NCBI RefSeq assembly: GCF_910594005.1
Contig: NC_057819.1
Span: 123,353,669-123,417,668 of the forward strand
DNA: 64,000 bases
Origin: Cervus elaphus
Taxonomy: Eukaryota; Chordata; Mammalia; Artiodactyla; Cervidae
Reading direction: 5' to 3'
In this document: one piece after another, positions 35,601-50,200 of the stretch
Layout: each line of letters opens with the position of its first letter
Position numbering within the stretch: the first letter of the stretch is position 1
Position numbers and translations under genes: made by a program
The notes under the pieces: generated by a model
What the model was told of the DNA's origin: nothing
Databases searched by the model: none
The model's input: the letters and a program-made list of their open reading frames with translations, nothing else

Positions 35601-38600
35601 TGCTCCCTTGGCTCTTTTTGCGGAGTTTCTTCAGCTCAGCTTGGCACTTGTCCAGTGCATCACCTTTGCTCCTCTGCTCCGTCTGGTATTTCTTCAGTGC
35701 AGCCTGAGAAATGAATGCCAAAACAATGTAGGCAATGAGCCAGTGTACCCCTCCCACTCTCCACAGGGCCACAGTGGCCCGAGCCCAGGGATGGCAGCAC
35801 TTGTGAAGCTGCAAACCTGAGGCCTCAGCTCTGCGCACCCTGGAGATAAAGGTCAGGGCTGGGACCACCAGCTGGGCCTCCTCTCCCACCCCAGGGCTGG
35901 AAGGGTGTGAATTCATGTAATGAATACTTGGCAGTCTGGCCCCTCGCCCTTCTGGTCGACCTGGGGGAGGGGACAGGACGAGGAAACTCGTGACAGCAGG
36001 TCAGAAGAGTTCGTGCAGGTTCCACACGATGGCCGCTGCACATCATTGTTGTTACTAAGAGCAGCTGAGAGGCATGGGCAGAGGATCAGGGCGCATGGGG
36101 CATCCGATGCAGGAGTCCACCCATGGGTAGTCTCAAGGGGGCACGAATGTCAGAGGAGCTGCAGGAAACCACAGGATGCAGAGCTCACGGGAAGCTGAAA
36201 ACCCCTTGGACCAAGGGAAGCGTTCACACAGAGCCTGAGCAGGGCAGGTGGACCAGCAGGTACGGGTGGGCTACTTACACTCAGGTACCTGGAGTCCAGC
36301 TCCACCTTCTGCTCCAGCTGCGTGAGCAGCTCATTGTGAAAAGACTTCAGCTGGGTGTGGAGAGAAAACAAAGGTCAGCGCGGACGTACAGCCTGAGGGA
36401 GGAGCCGAATGGGAGAGGGGGCCGGCCACCAAGACAGGGGTGCCCAGGACGCTGGGTACCCCCATGGAAGAGAGGAGCTTGTCTGACCCGTGAGCCAATG
36501 ACCCTGGTGGAACCAGGCGGCCCCAGGAGAGAGTGCTGAACTGGAGCCTGGCCTTCGTGGCCAGCTGAGTGTAAGACCCCATCTGGCCTGTGCCCTGCTC
36601 TCCCAGGTCCTTCTGTATACCCCTATGCCCCACGATGGTCACCTCCTTCACATGTGACTTCTGTCTCGGGCGCTAGGTATGCCCCAGACCTGAGTGTGAC
36701 CACAGGGCGGCACATGGCTCCCTAGGGGATGCACAGAGAAGCACATGCTCGCCTCCTCCTCTCCCCTCCGACAGCACCTGCCCACCTGCAGCTGCCCCTC
36801 CCTCCCCCGGCCTCCCTGGGAGGCTGCGACTCACCATTTCTTCCAGCTGATTCTGAATCTGCCTGTGGACTTCGGCCATCTGGAAGAGAACATCCCCTGG
36901 AAGGCAGATCGCCGGAGAGAAAAGCAGAAGGGAAGTGAGAGCCTCAGAATCACTACCCCATCACCCTTCCACAGCTGGGGAGCACGCATCGGTGGGCCAG
37001 GCACTGGGGTTGCCGTGGTCTGGGAACTGGCAGGCAGGCAGGGGTGCGCTGGGGGAAGGGGGAGGGGTGCCTCTCCAGGTGATGCCACCCAGAGGAGATG
37101 GCAAATTCTAGAACAACAAGGATGCACAATTGCTTGGTGTCTCTGGGGGCTTGGGGGTGTCTGCATTGGAGCTGAGGTTCATGGCAGAGGTCGGATGAGA
37201 GGCCCTACTTTTGCAGGTTTCAACCCTGCATGCGATCCCACAAGCACCGGCATCTCCTCTCACAGGCACCAACTACCACTGGCCCACCCACCTTGGGTCC
37301 AGGCAGAGGCAGTAGCCTCGATGAGCAGCCCTTGTGTCCTAGGACATGGTGTGGAAGGGGGGGTGACTGTGGAGGGAAGGACCCCATGGCTCAAGACACG
37401 CTATGGTCAGCAGAGCCCCAACACCCAGCACCCCAAATCAACACTATGGTATAGAAGCTCCAGGCTGGGGCACACACAGCAACTGCCTCCAATGATCCTC
37501 AGGGCCACCGCCCACACCCACCAAGTCAGCACAAAGGACCTCCCTGGACAAATGGCTCACTTCCTCCTCCGCAGAGAGTGGGTCTGGAACGGGCAGTGTG
37601 GGCTGAATTCATTTCATTGGCAAGTATTTGCTAAACAGGCGCTGACCACACACTGTGGCCACATGGAGGAAGGCACATCCCTGCCCTCGGGACCTGCTGA
37701 CTAACTGTCCCGGAGGTGCTGCTTACACCAGGATGTCCCTCCCCTCATGGCCAGGCCACTCAGATTCACATGATCCAGAGAATTCTTTGGGTGGGCAGCC
37801 ATGAGGAGAACCCCTGGTCTCCACAAGGCTTCCTAGAAAGCAGAACAGTTCCTGTGGCTCCTGCCCTAAAGGGATGATGCTGTCTGCCCTCCAAGGTCAC
37901 ATGGATGGCATGCAGGTGATCCCTGGGGTCATGTTCCCTCCGAGAAGCATGGTAGGATCTGGGGGAGGCCAGCTCCTCCTGGTCATCGGGCCATTCCACC
38001 AGCTGCTCTCAGCCCTGATGACCACAGGGCACAGTGACCACTGGCCGCATGTGGTCAGATCTCCACCAATCCTTGGGGCAGGCTGCCCAAGGTCAGTGGG
38101 CTGTTAGGTGGCGGCGGTGCCCACCTCCACCCTGCAGGCCCTGGAGCCCTGCCTCCCAGGGTCTCTCCCTGTTGTTGGAACAAGGGCAACCTCTCCAGCC
38201 ATCGGGTGCCCTGCCTCCTGTCTGAGTTCTGAGTTCTCCCTCTCAGGGTGCTGCTGGACTGAGTTCCCAAAAGACTGGTTTTGCCTCAGACACACGGATG
38301 TCTGTTGAGGGAGGAGGAAGAGACAAGAGCGCCTCTGAAGGAGCCCCAGGGTCATCTGGCAGCTGGGAGGAGCCGTCATGTGCTAGGGAACAGGCAAAGC
38401 CAACCGCACATCCCCATCAAGAGACATTGGCGGGGGTGGTTTTCCTGGTGGTCTAGTGGTTAGGACTCGGTGATCTTACTGCTGAGGGCACAGATTCAAT
38501 CCCTAATCTGGGAACGAAGATCCTGCAAGCCGTGAGGTGCAGTCAAAAAGGGAGACACAAGCGTGTTGGCAGGTCCCCTTGGTCATGAGGTCGGATCACA

Positions 38601-41185
38601 CATGGCTGGGGCTTACCAGACCCTGGGCTAAATGTCCAGCCTGCTGCTTGTGCCGGTGGAGGGGAGACCCCCTCCTAGGCAGCACGTGAGGAAACACAGA
38701 CCCCAGGCTGGCACCAAAGGCAGCAGGCTGTGCACGGCTGCTGTGGAGAGAGGAAGAAGCCCAGGCCCAGCCTGAGGCTGCGAAGGGTGCTCGCGGGCAG
38801 GGCCCGCGTCACAGAGCATGAGCGTGAGCAAGCACGTGGGTGTGAACGCAGTGTCTGTGTGGGTGTGAGTGGGGGAAGGCGTGTGCATGCGGGTACACAG
38901 GGTGTGTGTGTCTGTGAGCGTGTGTGGGAGTGAGTGCCTGCGTGAATGCAGAGAGAGTGGGTGTGAGCGTGTGTGGCCATGTTGAGCGTGGGTGTGGAGT
39001 GGGCACACTTGTGGCTGTGTGCGTGAGCCTCCGTCTCCCTTCTCTCTCCCAGCAGCACCCCAGCGCGATGTTCCTGTAGATACGCAGCTCCAGGAAGCTA
39101 AGGGACCGGACAGACCAGGGCAGGGCCACACAGGATCTGCCTCCAGGACCACGCTCACCCACGAGTGGGGAATGAGAGGATGGGGCGGGGAGGTGCCAGA
39201 ACGGGGGCAGACCCCGGAGCTCCTGGGACATAACCCCCAACCCAAGATGATAAATGTTACTGAGCCACCAGGACGCCAGCACTGGGACCAGGGCACAGGC
39301 GACACCCGTTTGGGATCAAGAGTCCCTGGAAGTCACTTCCCTCAGGGTCCAAAGAGCAGCCTGACTTTGTGCCTTCTAGTGCTGTCTGGCGCAGGGTGCC
39401 TGGGGGCAAGAAGGTGCCGCCTCCACTGTGGCCACCCGTGGTCAGCATGGTTGATGGTCAACCACACGCCCAGGGCTGAGCTGAGGTCGACCTGCCCCAG
39501 CAGGATATGGCTCGAGTCTCAATCGTCCTCTCCGGGCCCTGATCCACTTCTCCACTGGCCAAAGACAACAGGGGACGGAAGGTTCCTGGTCCCCATCCTT
39601 GGCTGAAAAAGGAACCACAGAGACAAATACAAGTGGGCAGCCCAGAGGACAAGGCCAGGCTGCTGCCACCCTGACCCACCTGGCACAGACCTGCAGCTCT
39701 CGAGCGGGGTGAGGCCCCCCCAGATCTGATCTGCTCCGTGGGGATGCTGAACTGTGTTAAGAATGGTGTGCATCGAAGTCCGGACCCACAGGTCACCCTC
39801 GGGCCCCAAGGGCTCTCTCAAGTGACACAAAGTCCATAAATAAGACACAGCAAGTGGCGCTGCTGGACATACTTGAGGCCCCAGAATCATAAATTAACAT
39901 CCGACTCAAAATGAAAACACGTATTTCCTTAAAAGGCCGTACACAACCAATTCAAGAATGTTTGAAAAACGGCAAAAACAACAACAAACAGCAAATCCTT
40001 TAAAAAAAGGAATTTTTGTTGCCAAGAAGAGTATGTGGAGATTCTGGCCCCTACACCCCAGGCTCCATCAATATACTGGGACACACCCCATTGCCTCTGC
40101 TCGCCAGAGATCCCCCTGTCCCTGGGGTACATGTGGGGAACGGGCAAATGGCTCTGAGCTGCAAGCCAGTGGTTGCACAAGCTGGTCCATACGGGGAACT
40201 TACACAGTGCGTTTTACAAGCCGCTGCAGTAAGTCCCGTGAACACGTCTGCAAGGTGGCATGGTGTGTGTGTGCAGGCCACTGGGCGGTGGACCCAGAGC
40301 ACTGTGGGGGCACTGGGCCGGCTGCAGGGGATGGTCACTCCGTCCGGGGATGAGGCTGTGCCCCGAACTCGGCTCCCAGAAAAGCAGGGAGCCTCAGGCA
40401 TCAGCGTGGACACTCACCGGTCCTTTTTTACCCAAGTGCCTTCTGGGTCCTTGGAGCCAGGCGGCCAGCCAGAGCCACATCCTGTCCCTGGGTTCCGTGC
40501 ACCTCCCTGCTTCTCCGAGCTCAAAGGACAGCACGAGGGGGCACACTTTTGCAGGCCCACCCCGCCCAGGGAGGAGGAGGCTGCGGGCTTTGAGCCAGGC
40601 CTGTTTGGGAATCCAGGTCCGGGTCGACAGTGCAGGTGGGCCCTGAACTCAAAAAACCAGGTTTAAGATAGCAGCGCAAACCTGGCCTCACCAGAGCAAA
40701 CAGCGGCGAGCAGGGTAACCAGCTCAAGCGCTACCCCCTGGTGGGACTGCCAGGGTCCCGGGACGTGTGAACATGGGGGGTGGTAGGCAGGTGGCCAGGC
40801 CCCCGGGTGCTGCAGTGGGGGCAGTGGCAGACCACCCTGGCACTGAGGAGGGTTCGAGAGTGGCCCGTCGGGAGCAGAGACAGGAGAAGGGCACACATGG
40901 GTGCCATGGGGCTTCACCCAGGACAGAACCACGTCAGAAACCCAGACAGGCACCTGAGAACCGGATGACGCCCTCCTCAGCCCCGCCACCCAGTGTTTAC
41001 CCTTCGAGGAGGCCGCCAGGTCAGGGGTGAGTCACCTCCGGCTGCACACCCTTCAGCACTGGAGTTTAAAAATTCCTGGTATTCCCGGTAACCTCATTAA
41101 ACACCCGCCTCCCGGGTTTGGGTTAAGAGTGGAATCCGGCACACACGGTAGCTCCCTGCCCCCAGGGGAAGGCGGGGGCTGGGGC

Positions 41186-41228
<43 letters not shown>

Positions 41229-44200
41229 CAGCACACGAGCTGTGCTTCCTCACAGACACAGGCGATGTGCCGGTCACCACCTTTCCCTCCATCACAGTCA
41301 GGCTGGTGCAACTAGGACAGGGCAAGATCAGGACAGTCGCCACCCCTCTGCTCTGTACACCTGGGGCTGGGGAGCCCGAGCGTCCTGCAGATGGTGTGTG
41401 GACTCCTGAAAAGAGGCAGGGCGGTGGCCTTGGGAGCCAGGCAGGGCCCTTGGCCCCCAAGGTGGTGGCCTTGTCCTGGGTGACAGACGCAGAAAGAACT
41501 GGTCTACCCTCCTAGTAGGGACCTGGCCCCCAACAGGGGCGCAACACTGGAGCCAGGGTGGCTGGACAGGGAGGGCTGGAGAGCCCAGGCCTGTGGGGCC
41601 CGCAACCGGCCACTCTGTCCTCAACGGCAGTCACAAGGTTGAGCAACCGCCGCTCCTAATTCCAGAAGGTTCTCATCACTCCAGAAACCTGTCCCCATCA
41701 GCAGTCACTCCCCTTTCCCTCCAGCCTCGGGCAACCACTCATCTAGTATCTATATGGATCTCCCTGTTCAGGGTGTTTCCTATCAACGGGATCCCAAGAC
41801 ACAGACCTTTGTGTCTAGCTTCTTCGCCGAGCGTTGTGGTTTTTGAGGCTCACTGGTGGCCGTGTGTCAGGGCTTCATTCCCGCCCCAGTCGGATGACAT
41901 TCCAGGGAAGGGGCCACACTTTACCTAGTCATCCACTGATGTCTGCCGGTGGACATTTGGGTGCTTCCACTTTCGGGCTGTTACAAACACTGCTGCTGTG
42001 ACAATCAGCTCTCTCTTTAGGAAGCAGTTTTATAACAACCCTAAATTCTGTTTGTAAACAATCTTCGCAACATGATTTTTGAGGTTTTTCCCATCTTCTT
42101 AGAGAAAGAAAGTCCACCAGCCAGCAGATCCTGGCAGGGGGAGGAGAGTTGAGTAAAGAGGGGGCCTCTGGCCAGCACCGTGACCACGTCAGGGGCTGGA
42201 GCCTCGGTGCTGCCAGGCCCTCCCAGGTTCCTCCAGAGCCAGCGCCCCTCCCAGGCACCCACTGCCATCTCTGCAGGGCCTGCTCCCTGCTCCAGGCTCG
42301 TCCAAATCTCCTGGGAAGACGACGCTGCAGATACTAATAGGAATTGATTCCACAATGAGGAGCCTGCCTCTCCAGCAAGTCGGGGTGACTCAGCATCCCT
42401 CTTGCTTCAGAGCTCAGCCAGGAGGGCGGGGGGCCGTCCCCAGGGGAGACTCTGCCCCCACTGGCCCCCCAGTAGGAGCTGGCTTCTACCAAATGCAGGG
42501 ATGGTGAGCCAGGGAGAGCGCCAGGCTGTCACTCTGCTTCGGTTTTACCACTGATGCAAAGACATTCCCAACAGATTCTTAAGAACGGTGCACAGCCCCT
42601 GGCAAGAACCTCAGTACAAGCACAAGGTGGAAGGGCCCGGCATCAGCCAGGGTGAGTGCTGGCCAGCCCCTGGGGCCTAAAGGCACCCATCAAGGAGAGG
42701 AGAAGGCAGAAACTAGAGACCCCGCCAGCACAGAGGCAGTGTGGGGATGTGCTGGAAGGTGAGGGCACGGCTGAGGAAAAGGGGGCCCTGGCGTGGGAAG
42801 GCCCCACGCCTGGGAGGACGGCAGCGGGGCAGACCCTGAGCGGAGCAGTGTGAGCAGGACCAAGGCCCACAGGAGGCCAGGTCTGGACATCCAAACGGCG
42901 GGGCCCCACTGTGATACGCGAGGAGCAGCAAGAGTCAGAAGCGAGATGTCTTCACTCACATTACACATGTTCGGGGATGTAGGACCCACCGCTGACATCT
43001 CAGATCTCAGAAACATTCAAGTGTTTCCCCAAACTGGGATCTTTGGGAAGAGATGAAAGAGTCCAGGAGACTAGAGAAAGTTATATGTACCAGATTTTTC
43101 AAAGGCACAGACTCTAGAAACTGTAGGCTGGTGTCTTGATGTGGGAGTTGTTACTGTGACGAAGGTGACCTGCTCGCAGCCTGGGGCACTCGCTCACCTT
43201 CATCTTACCCCTCTGACGGCTGTTTCGTGAGCACGTGCTCCATGCAGGTGCCGCTGAAGGTGAGAGGGTTAACCAGAGGCCCTGCCTCCGTGGTCGCCAT
43301 ACTCTTTCTCGGGAGAGGCAGACAAACCATGGGCCGGTGAGGAATGGGGTGGGGTGAAAGGCAAGTGGGCCAGGCAGGTCAGGAAGGAGAGCCGCCTGCG
43401 GGCCAGGAGGACAAAGGAGGCCTGTGGCCCTGGATGACCCAGAGATGGCAGGGCGGAGTTTGGTGGGGAGGCTCATCTCACTGATTCTTAAGCCCAAGCT
43501 CAGCCCAGGTGCAGCCCTGCCTCCCACCTGAGCTCCACAAGACACCAGGCTGTCCCCCAGGGCACTGAATGCTGACTCTTAGGGGACCTGAATGGAGGCC
43601 GGTTCTACAGCCACACCCAGGGGTTCCATCCACGGCCCTGCGATCAACGGGACCGTCAATCTGTCCTCATCAGCGCTGAGAAGACAGAACACACTTCTCC
43701 CAGCCCCACCCTCCAAACCCCCCAAAAGCTGCAAAAATAGCAAAGCAGGTACCCACTCGCCCTCCACCAGGCTCCCCAGCTCTCTTCCCAACACACGTAC
43801 ATTATGTACCACGCACACTCTTTTTGGCTGAACCATCCAAGACAGTAGTGAGCACTGTGGTGTGGCCAGCACGTCAGCTTCTACAGCTAGAGATCATGAC
43901 TTGTGTGCACCGGCCCGCGGCCATCCTGACCCAGGGAGGGTGGCCACCGACACAGACCCTCCTCCATCAGCGCCCACATCGCGGGGCCTGGTGCCCTGAC
44001 ATGCCACCGCCTGAGAGCTACTCCCCAGGCTGGGACCTCACACCCAGCTCTTCAGGTCTTTCTCTCAATAAATCAGTGCTCTGTTTATCTAAACGCTGCT
44101 CCGTGAGCATCTGGAACAAGTCAGTCATAAACAGGCTAAATCACGGGTTACGAGGAATTAACCTCCAGCGGCACCAGAATTCTTATCTCTCCTCCGGGAG

Positions 44201-47200
44201 TCGGGAGTTTTCAGCCTCTTAAATCCAGAAGAGTCCTCTCCACTTGCATCTCTGACAACGCTGACATTTTTAAAGACAGTCTGCTTTTCTTTTTTTTTGC
44301 AAAAAAAAAAAAAAAATACATGTTCTTATAATCTGCAAATGACAAGAAGCTGAGGGGGAGTGTGGATCTGGGAGACTGGGAACAAGCCAGGATGGTGGGA
44401 GGGGTGGCCCTTGTCCCCAGGGTCTGGCTGTTCACAGGCCGGCATCTTACCAGCTCCACTCCCCCTTCTGTGAGCCGAGGGGGCCAGACTCCACTTGAGG
44501 CCCCCTCCCAGGCCACAACACTAGGCTCCTTATCCCAAAGGAGTGAAGACAGGATTTCAGGAAGGATTTGAGTTCTCACCCACTTAAGCTTAAAAAAGAA
44601 CATGTTTTTTTGCCAAAGCAACACAGGCCTGAGGAAACCAGTTTCGCACTGGCTCCCATGGAGACGGCCAGTGGCCTGAGCTGACCCCCAGCAAAGGTTG
44701 GCGACAGCATGGGATGAAGGAGCAGTCCTCACCTGGCTGCCAGACCCCAAGGCTGGGCACACTGCATGGGGGGCCAGTCCCCTCTCCACAACACTGTGAC
44801 CGTCACAGGGGAGCAATGCTTCCAGTATCAGTGTCCAGGGGGCAACCAGAGAAAATTCTAAAACCTGATTTACATGAGCAGGAGAAGGAGGCTGGGGCCC
44901 CATGGTGGGGGAGGTCATAGAGGGCACTTCCCATCTCTGGAAGACACAGGCGGGCTGAGCCCTGGCTGAGGGGTAGGGAGGGAGTCCAATAACCACTATG
45001 GACGGGCCTCCCCAGGGACCCAGTGCCACACAGCAGAACCATCCCCCAGAGCACAGACCAGCCTCCACCCCGCTGTGTGTCCACCAGCTGGGGGATGTCC
45101 ATCACAGGGCGACCAGGGGCTGACAGGCTCCAACAGTCTGGGCATCCCACGAAAAGGGCTCCAGGACTGGGCTGACCTGTCTCATTGGTTACGTGTACAC
45201 ATTTGTACCCCATCCCAGGATGAAATCAGTGAGACCACAGGTCTCTTGATTAGGAGGCTGGACTGGCAAAGCTCACGGCCCAGTCCCTGCCCCAGAGAAA
45301 GAGCCGGGCAAGTGTCTGCCCCCATCAGTAACAGCGACCCTGACAGCCAAGAAGCTGGGTGCCATCCATCTAGACTCAGAGGTCCCACCACACCCTCCTT
45401 CTTGAAGTGGGAGGATGGCAGGTGCAGTGGTTCAGGAACTGGGCAGCAAGACAGGACATCCTTCTGTGGAGCCCAGCCCTGGCAGGCAGGAGGGTACCAC
45501 CCACCTGTGGTGCCCTTTCTCTTCAGCCTAGGCCCTTCTTCCCTGGTGACCATGTCCGGCCTGGGCAGGGGTCCCGGCTGTGTGCTCTCTTCCTCACCAC
45601 CCCACCCCATACCCGTGTCCTTCCCACTGAAAGAGGGCTGTGCCCATCTCTGACCCTGGTCATGAGACGGGCCTTGCACAGGGCCCTGTGGACAAGAGCA
45701 CAGGGTGGGGGGGGGTTCCTGGGAAGGCACAGTGTTGGGGTTCAGGGGAACTAATGCAACAAGAAAGTGGGTATCTTCAGCAGCAATATGAATGTGGGGG
45801 ACACTGATGAGGACCCAGCTCCCCAGCTGCCTGGACCTGGGCAATATCCAGTGATCCCAGACCACACTGGGCACTCCCAGCGCACGAGGCTTCTAGGACG
45901 GATCTGAACACATGGGAAAGACAGGAATGTCCAGTGCGCAGAGTCCCTGCCCGTGTGGGTCCCTATGGGCTCCCTGGGTGGCCGCAGCCCGGAAGGCCAG
46001 TCCTGTAACCTGCTGCTCCCCGCCCCCAGCAGACGTCAAGCTGTGCCAACCCAGGACACGAGCACCCCAGCCAGAGGCGAGACTGAGACTGCAGGGCCGT
46101 GACTGAAACCACGGGCCTAACGTGTGTGCGCTCCGGTGCAGTGGGCGGGGTTGCTGGCGTTCCCTACCTCCTCCCAGGCAGAGCCCTAGGCCGGAGTAGT
46201 CCTCAGCAGCCCCAGATGGTGCTCAGGGCACAGAGAAGGCCTCCGACCCTCCTTGGAGACCAGAACTCCAGCCCTGTCCTCCCAGAGCTGGATTTCAACC
46301 CGGCGAGCAGGACGCACCATCAGGTGTACCTCTGGGCCACGGGCGGCGACCGAGGGGCCAAAACACTCATTTCTTGAGGATCTGTCATTCCAGGAGGAGC
46401 CGGAGCTTGCGGCCCCTGCCGGTGGCCAAGGGGCTCTGAGCCAAGGGGTCAGCTGCTCAAACTTGGCTGGGAGCACCCACTGCCTACTGAAGCCTTCTAA
46501 AGCAAATTTCCATAATGCTCAATTATTCTAGTGGCTTCCAGAGCGGAAAGGCGCCTCTGAGAGCTAATTAGCATACGCCTGAACAAGGCACGAATATAGA
46601 GCTCTCGTTCCAGGAAGACAGACAGCCAAGGGGCTGCGGGGATGTCGCGCCGGCTGTGGGAGCCACCAGGATGGGACGCGGAGCTTAGACAACACCGGGG
46701 GACCCCTCTGGGATCAGCCACCAACCTCCCATCCTCCCTGCTGGCCTCAAAGCCGCCAGCTCCTCCCTGGGAGAAGCAGCGTTCTTCTCCTGCCTACAAA
46801 ATGGCAAAACATGGCAGGTGGCCAGAGGGGTAACCAGGACAAAAATCAATGGCTGTTACCATGGTGATGACAGCGGACAGTGACCCTCCCTGACTGCCGC
46901 TCTGAAGCGGAGCAAGACCAGATGGCTCCTTGAGGTCAGTGCTGTGTTCACAGCTGGACACCCAGGCACCAGGGTGTCGTGGAACAAGGTGCTGACCACA
47001 CGTGGCCCAACCCTCCGGGCTGGCCTCCGCCCTACCTGCACTGGGTCAGTCTTGGACTGACATCGGCCACTCTGGTAGTCTGCTCATATCTCAGAAGCTC
47101 AGGCCTGCCCCACACCTCCTGGAACCAGATATATATTTGGACGCATCCCCGGCCAATTCACATGCTCTCAGGCATCCACGGTCACACTCAGGGTTCTCAG

Positions 47201-50200
47201 GCTGGCCACTCAGGCCAGCTGGGGGTGCAGCTTCAAGGAATTGGATGATGGGAGGCTGTGGAGCACACGGGTTGAGCCTGGGCGACAGGGAGGCAGGAAC
47301 TTCAGGTCAACCTGGCGTCCTCTCCCCTTGGTCCATGCAGACCCTGGTTGCACCAGGTCAACAAAGGATCAACAAAGGACCCCTCCCTCTTCACTCTCAC
47401 CTGCAGGGTGGGGGTGGGGGACTGCAGACTGAGCACACACTGCCGGCAGTACCTCAATTCAGGGGGAGACATGGTGCGGTCACAGGACTGGGGGCCCCCA
47501 GCGCCCTCCAGACACGCAGGCCCTCGAGTCAGACTGGCCAGGCCGGGAGAGACTTCGTGCGCGTGCTGCTGCACCTCGGTGGGCCTCCGGCTGCAGACCC
47601 TGGACAGGCCACACGTCCCCCCTCGGCAGGAACAAGGCCCAGGCCCGGTCCTCACAGACCCTGTTAGCCCCTCATCACCACCAGCATGAACGCGGCCGAG
47701 GGCCCTCTTCCCCTCCTCCCCAGCAGGACCCCCAGGAACCAGGTCAGAGGGCCCGGGGTCCCCCGCCTGTTTTCAGAAGACCCAGCCATGCACTGCTGTA
47801 CCCTGCGGATGTTGCCACCCCAGAGGGGGCCCTCGGACACCAAGGAAGCATGAAAACATGCTGAGCCATCTCTCCTGCTCAGCCAAAGCCACAGAGAACA
47901 GGCAGATCCAATTAAGATGTTTATTAATCCCTCCCGACACAGGCTTGAGCCGGCCCCATAAAGCTCTCACCAGGGCGGGCAAAGCGGATACACTGGAGCC
48001 CCCAGCCCTTCACACCCGGTATGTGAGTCCAGGAGGCCCTCAGACTGCAGCCCCCCATCCCTGCTCAGCCCCTCTGATCTGTCTAGCATCTACACAAAGT
48101 CGAGCACAGAGGCAGAGACACCACAAAAGTCCTGTCTGGTGTCAAGAGGCCTGAAGGAGGCCAAGAGAGCAGAGACCCTGATCCTGGGGCTCCGGGGACT
48201 GTGTGCCGGCCACTCCCCCTGGGGGTCAGGGAGAGCGCCTCCGTGTGCAGTGGTGTTCCAGCTGCAGAAGGGAGGTGAAGGCAGGATGCAGGAAAGACGC
48301 TCACTCCAGGCTGGCCTGGGGACGCCGTCCTGCACAGGGGCCTGTGGCCAGCATGGGACCACAGAGTGGGGTGACACGGTCCCGAGTGGGGACCCTCAGG
48401 GATGTGAAATGAACACGGCTCCCACTGCAGGCTCTAATAAGTCCTCCAAGCAGCGTCTTGTCAGGAGGGTCCAGCAGTCACAGTCATGTCCTGTTGTTAG
48501 GGTCTGACAGAAGGTGGATGTGATAGACTGTCACCCACCTGCAGAGGAGGCTGGGACACACTCAGGCTCCCCGGCCACGTGTGACCAGCTCTGCCTGACG
48601 TGGAAGGGACCATGATATAGCCCGACAGCCTCCCGGAAGGCACAGAAGTCAACCTGGCAGGCAGCCCCCCCATCTGTGGATGGCCTGTGGTGCCATCTCA
48701 GAACCATCTCTGTGAATGGAATCATCCGGCAATAGTCGTGAAGGTCCTTCGGGCCATATGGCCCCTGCATTGCAGTGACCTGCGTGCAGGGACTGGCCAC
48801 CTCACGCCTCTAAGCATGAGGCAGTCGTGGGAAAGTTGGCGGCATTAGCAGGAACCAAAAGAGGTAGCCGGGTCCCCACAGAGCAAGTCTCCAAAGGTGG
48901 CATGGGATGGCCCGCCTCTGTTCTTCACTTGGGCAGCCGGGCATGGACAGCAGCCAAACGCCCAGGGGAGTGTTCAGGCCACACCTTAATCCAGTGACTC
49001 ACGGCCAAACCTGGCCCAGTTTCAGGTTCAGGGGAGCCACCTCCAACCCCGAGGCCCCGCCCAGCAGGGAGCTCCTGCCCTCTCCTGGGCACCGGGACAG
49101 ATCTGGGTACTTAGGGCACCTGCAAGCATGAACACGCCTGGGTTCACAAACAAGCGGGTTCTTCAAAGGCAGAGAAAACAACAGAGGCCTCAGGAGATGG
49201 TGAGGGCCAAACAAAACAGCTGCTCGGTCACTGGCCCTCAGCTGCACAGACGGACAAGATGGCCAGGGTGAAGCTCTGAGCACAGGCCCCGGACAGTGGC
49301 TTTGGAGGGATGCGCCCGCTGTGAAACTCGGCCATACACCGAGGCAACAGAGGGCTCCGGGCAGGCTGGGCCCTTTGCTGCAGATGACGGCCTCATGTCA
49401 GCGCTGCCAGCCAGGAAAGCCTAGAGTGCTCCTGGGGGTGTCACTTCAGCCTCTTGCACAGCCACAGGAGCTAGCTGACCCCCATCGTGCATGAACGATT
49501 CCAGCACAGAGCACCTGAGTTACCTGCCCACGTGGGCACCCTGTGCCCGCAGCCCAGGTGCACGGGGACCCTGGCCTCCACCTCCCACTCCTGCCCATGC
49601 TGGGCTCAGCTCTACTCTGCACAGTTGCTTTGGGGAGCGGAGCCAGGGGCCTGGCTGCAGACGGCTGCCCAGTGGGCAGGACGTGTTTAGGTGTGCCAGC
49701 TCCCTGGGGGCTGCTGCACATGGTGGCACGGCTGTCAGGGGGATGGGACGGCAGCCTCGCCTGCACAAAGAACCAGATCAAGAGCCACGGTGGCATCCCT
49801 AGGAGCCAACACTGGGGAAGAAACCAGCAAGCAGGACAGACGCTGATTCTGCACAAGTGGACGTGAGGGTGGAAGAGAAGGCCTGGAAGCCAGCCTGTTC
49901 ACTGCCTGGACTGGGGGACATGTGCTTTCAGCAGGGCCTGGGGACAGCTCACACGGAGGCTGGGTGGAGAAGTGAGGAGGAGCCACTGCGCTCACCCCAG
50001 GGCATGGGTGAGACGCCATACCTGGCCTCTGCCAGCAGGGGACGGGCACTGGGGGGGTCCCCACCTGCTCTCTGACATGATTGAGGGACCCTGTTACTTA
50101 AAGCTTAAGGCAGTGGGAGGGCCTGGAGGGCACACGGCAGTGCTGACAGCACCTAGGGCGGGATGGCTCCTGCACTGGCCCCCTTCAGGGCAAAAGGAGT

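Noticed and set aside
38628..39305. A 225-codon - strand frame with His/Thr repeats
   Set aside because: It is produced by the degenerate GT-rich tract, with no splice or homology support.
43880..44130. A possible LTR end, because CTTTCTCTCAATAAATCAGT looks like a poly(A) region of an LTR
   Set aside because: I found no matching second LTR, no TG...CA borders and no target duplication, so I cannot support it.
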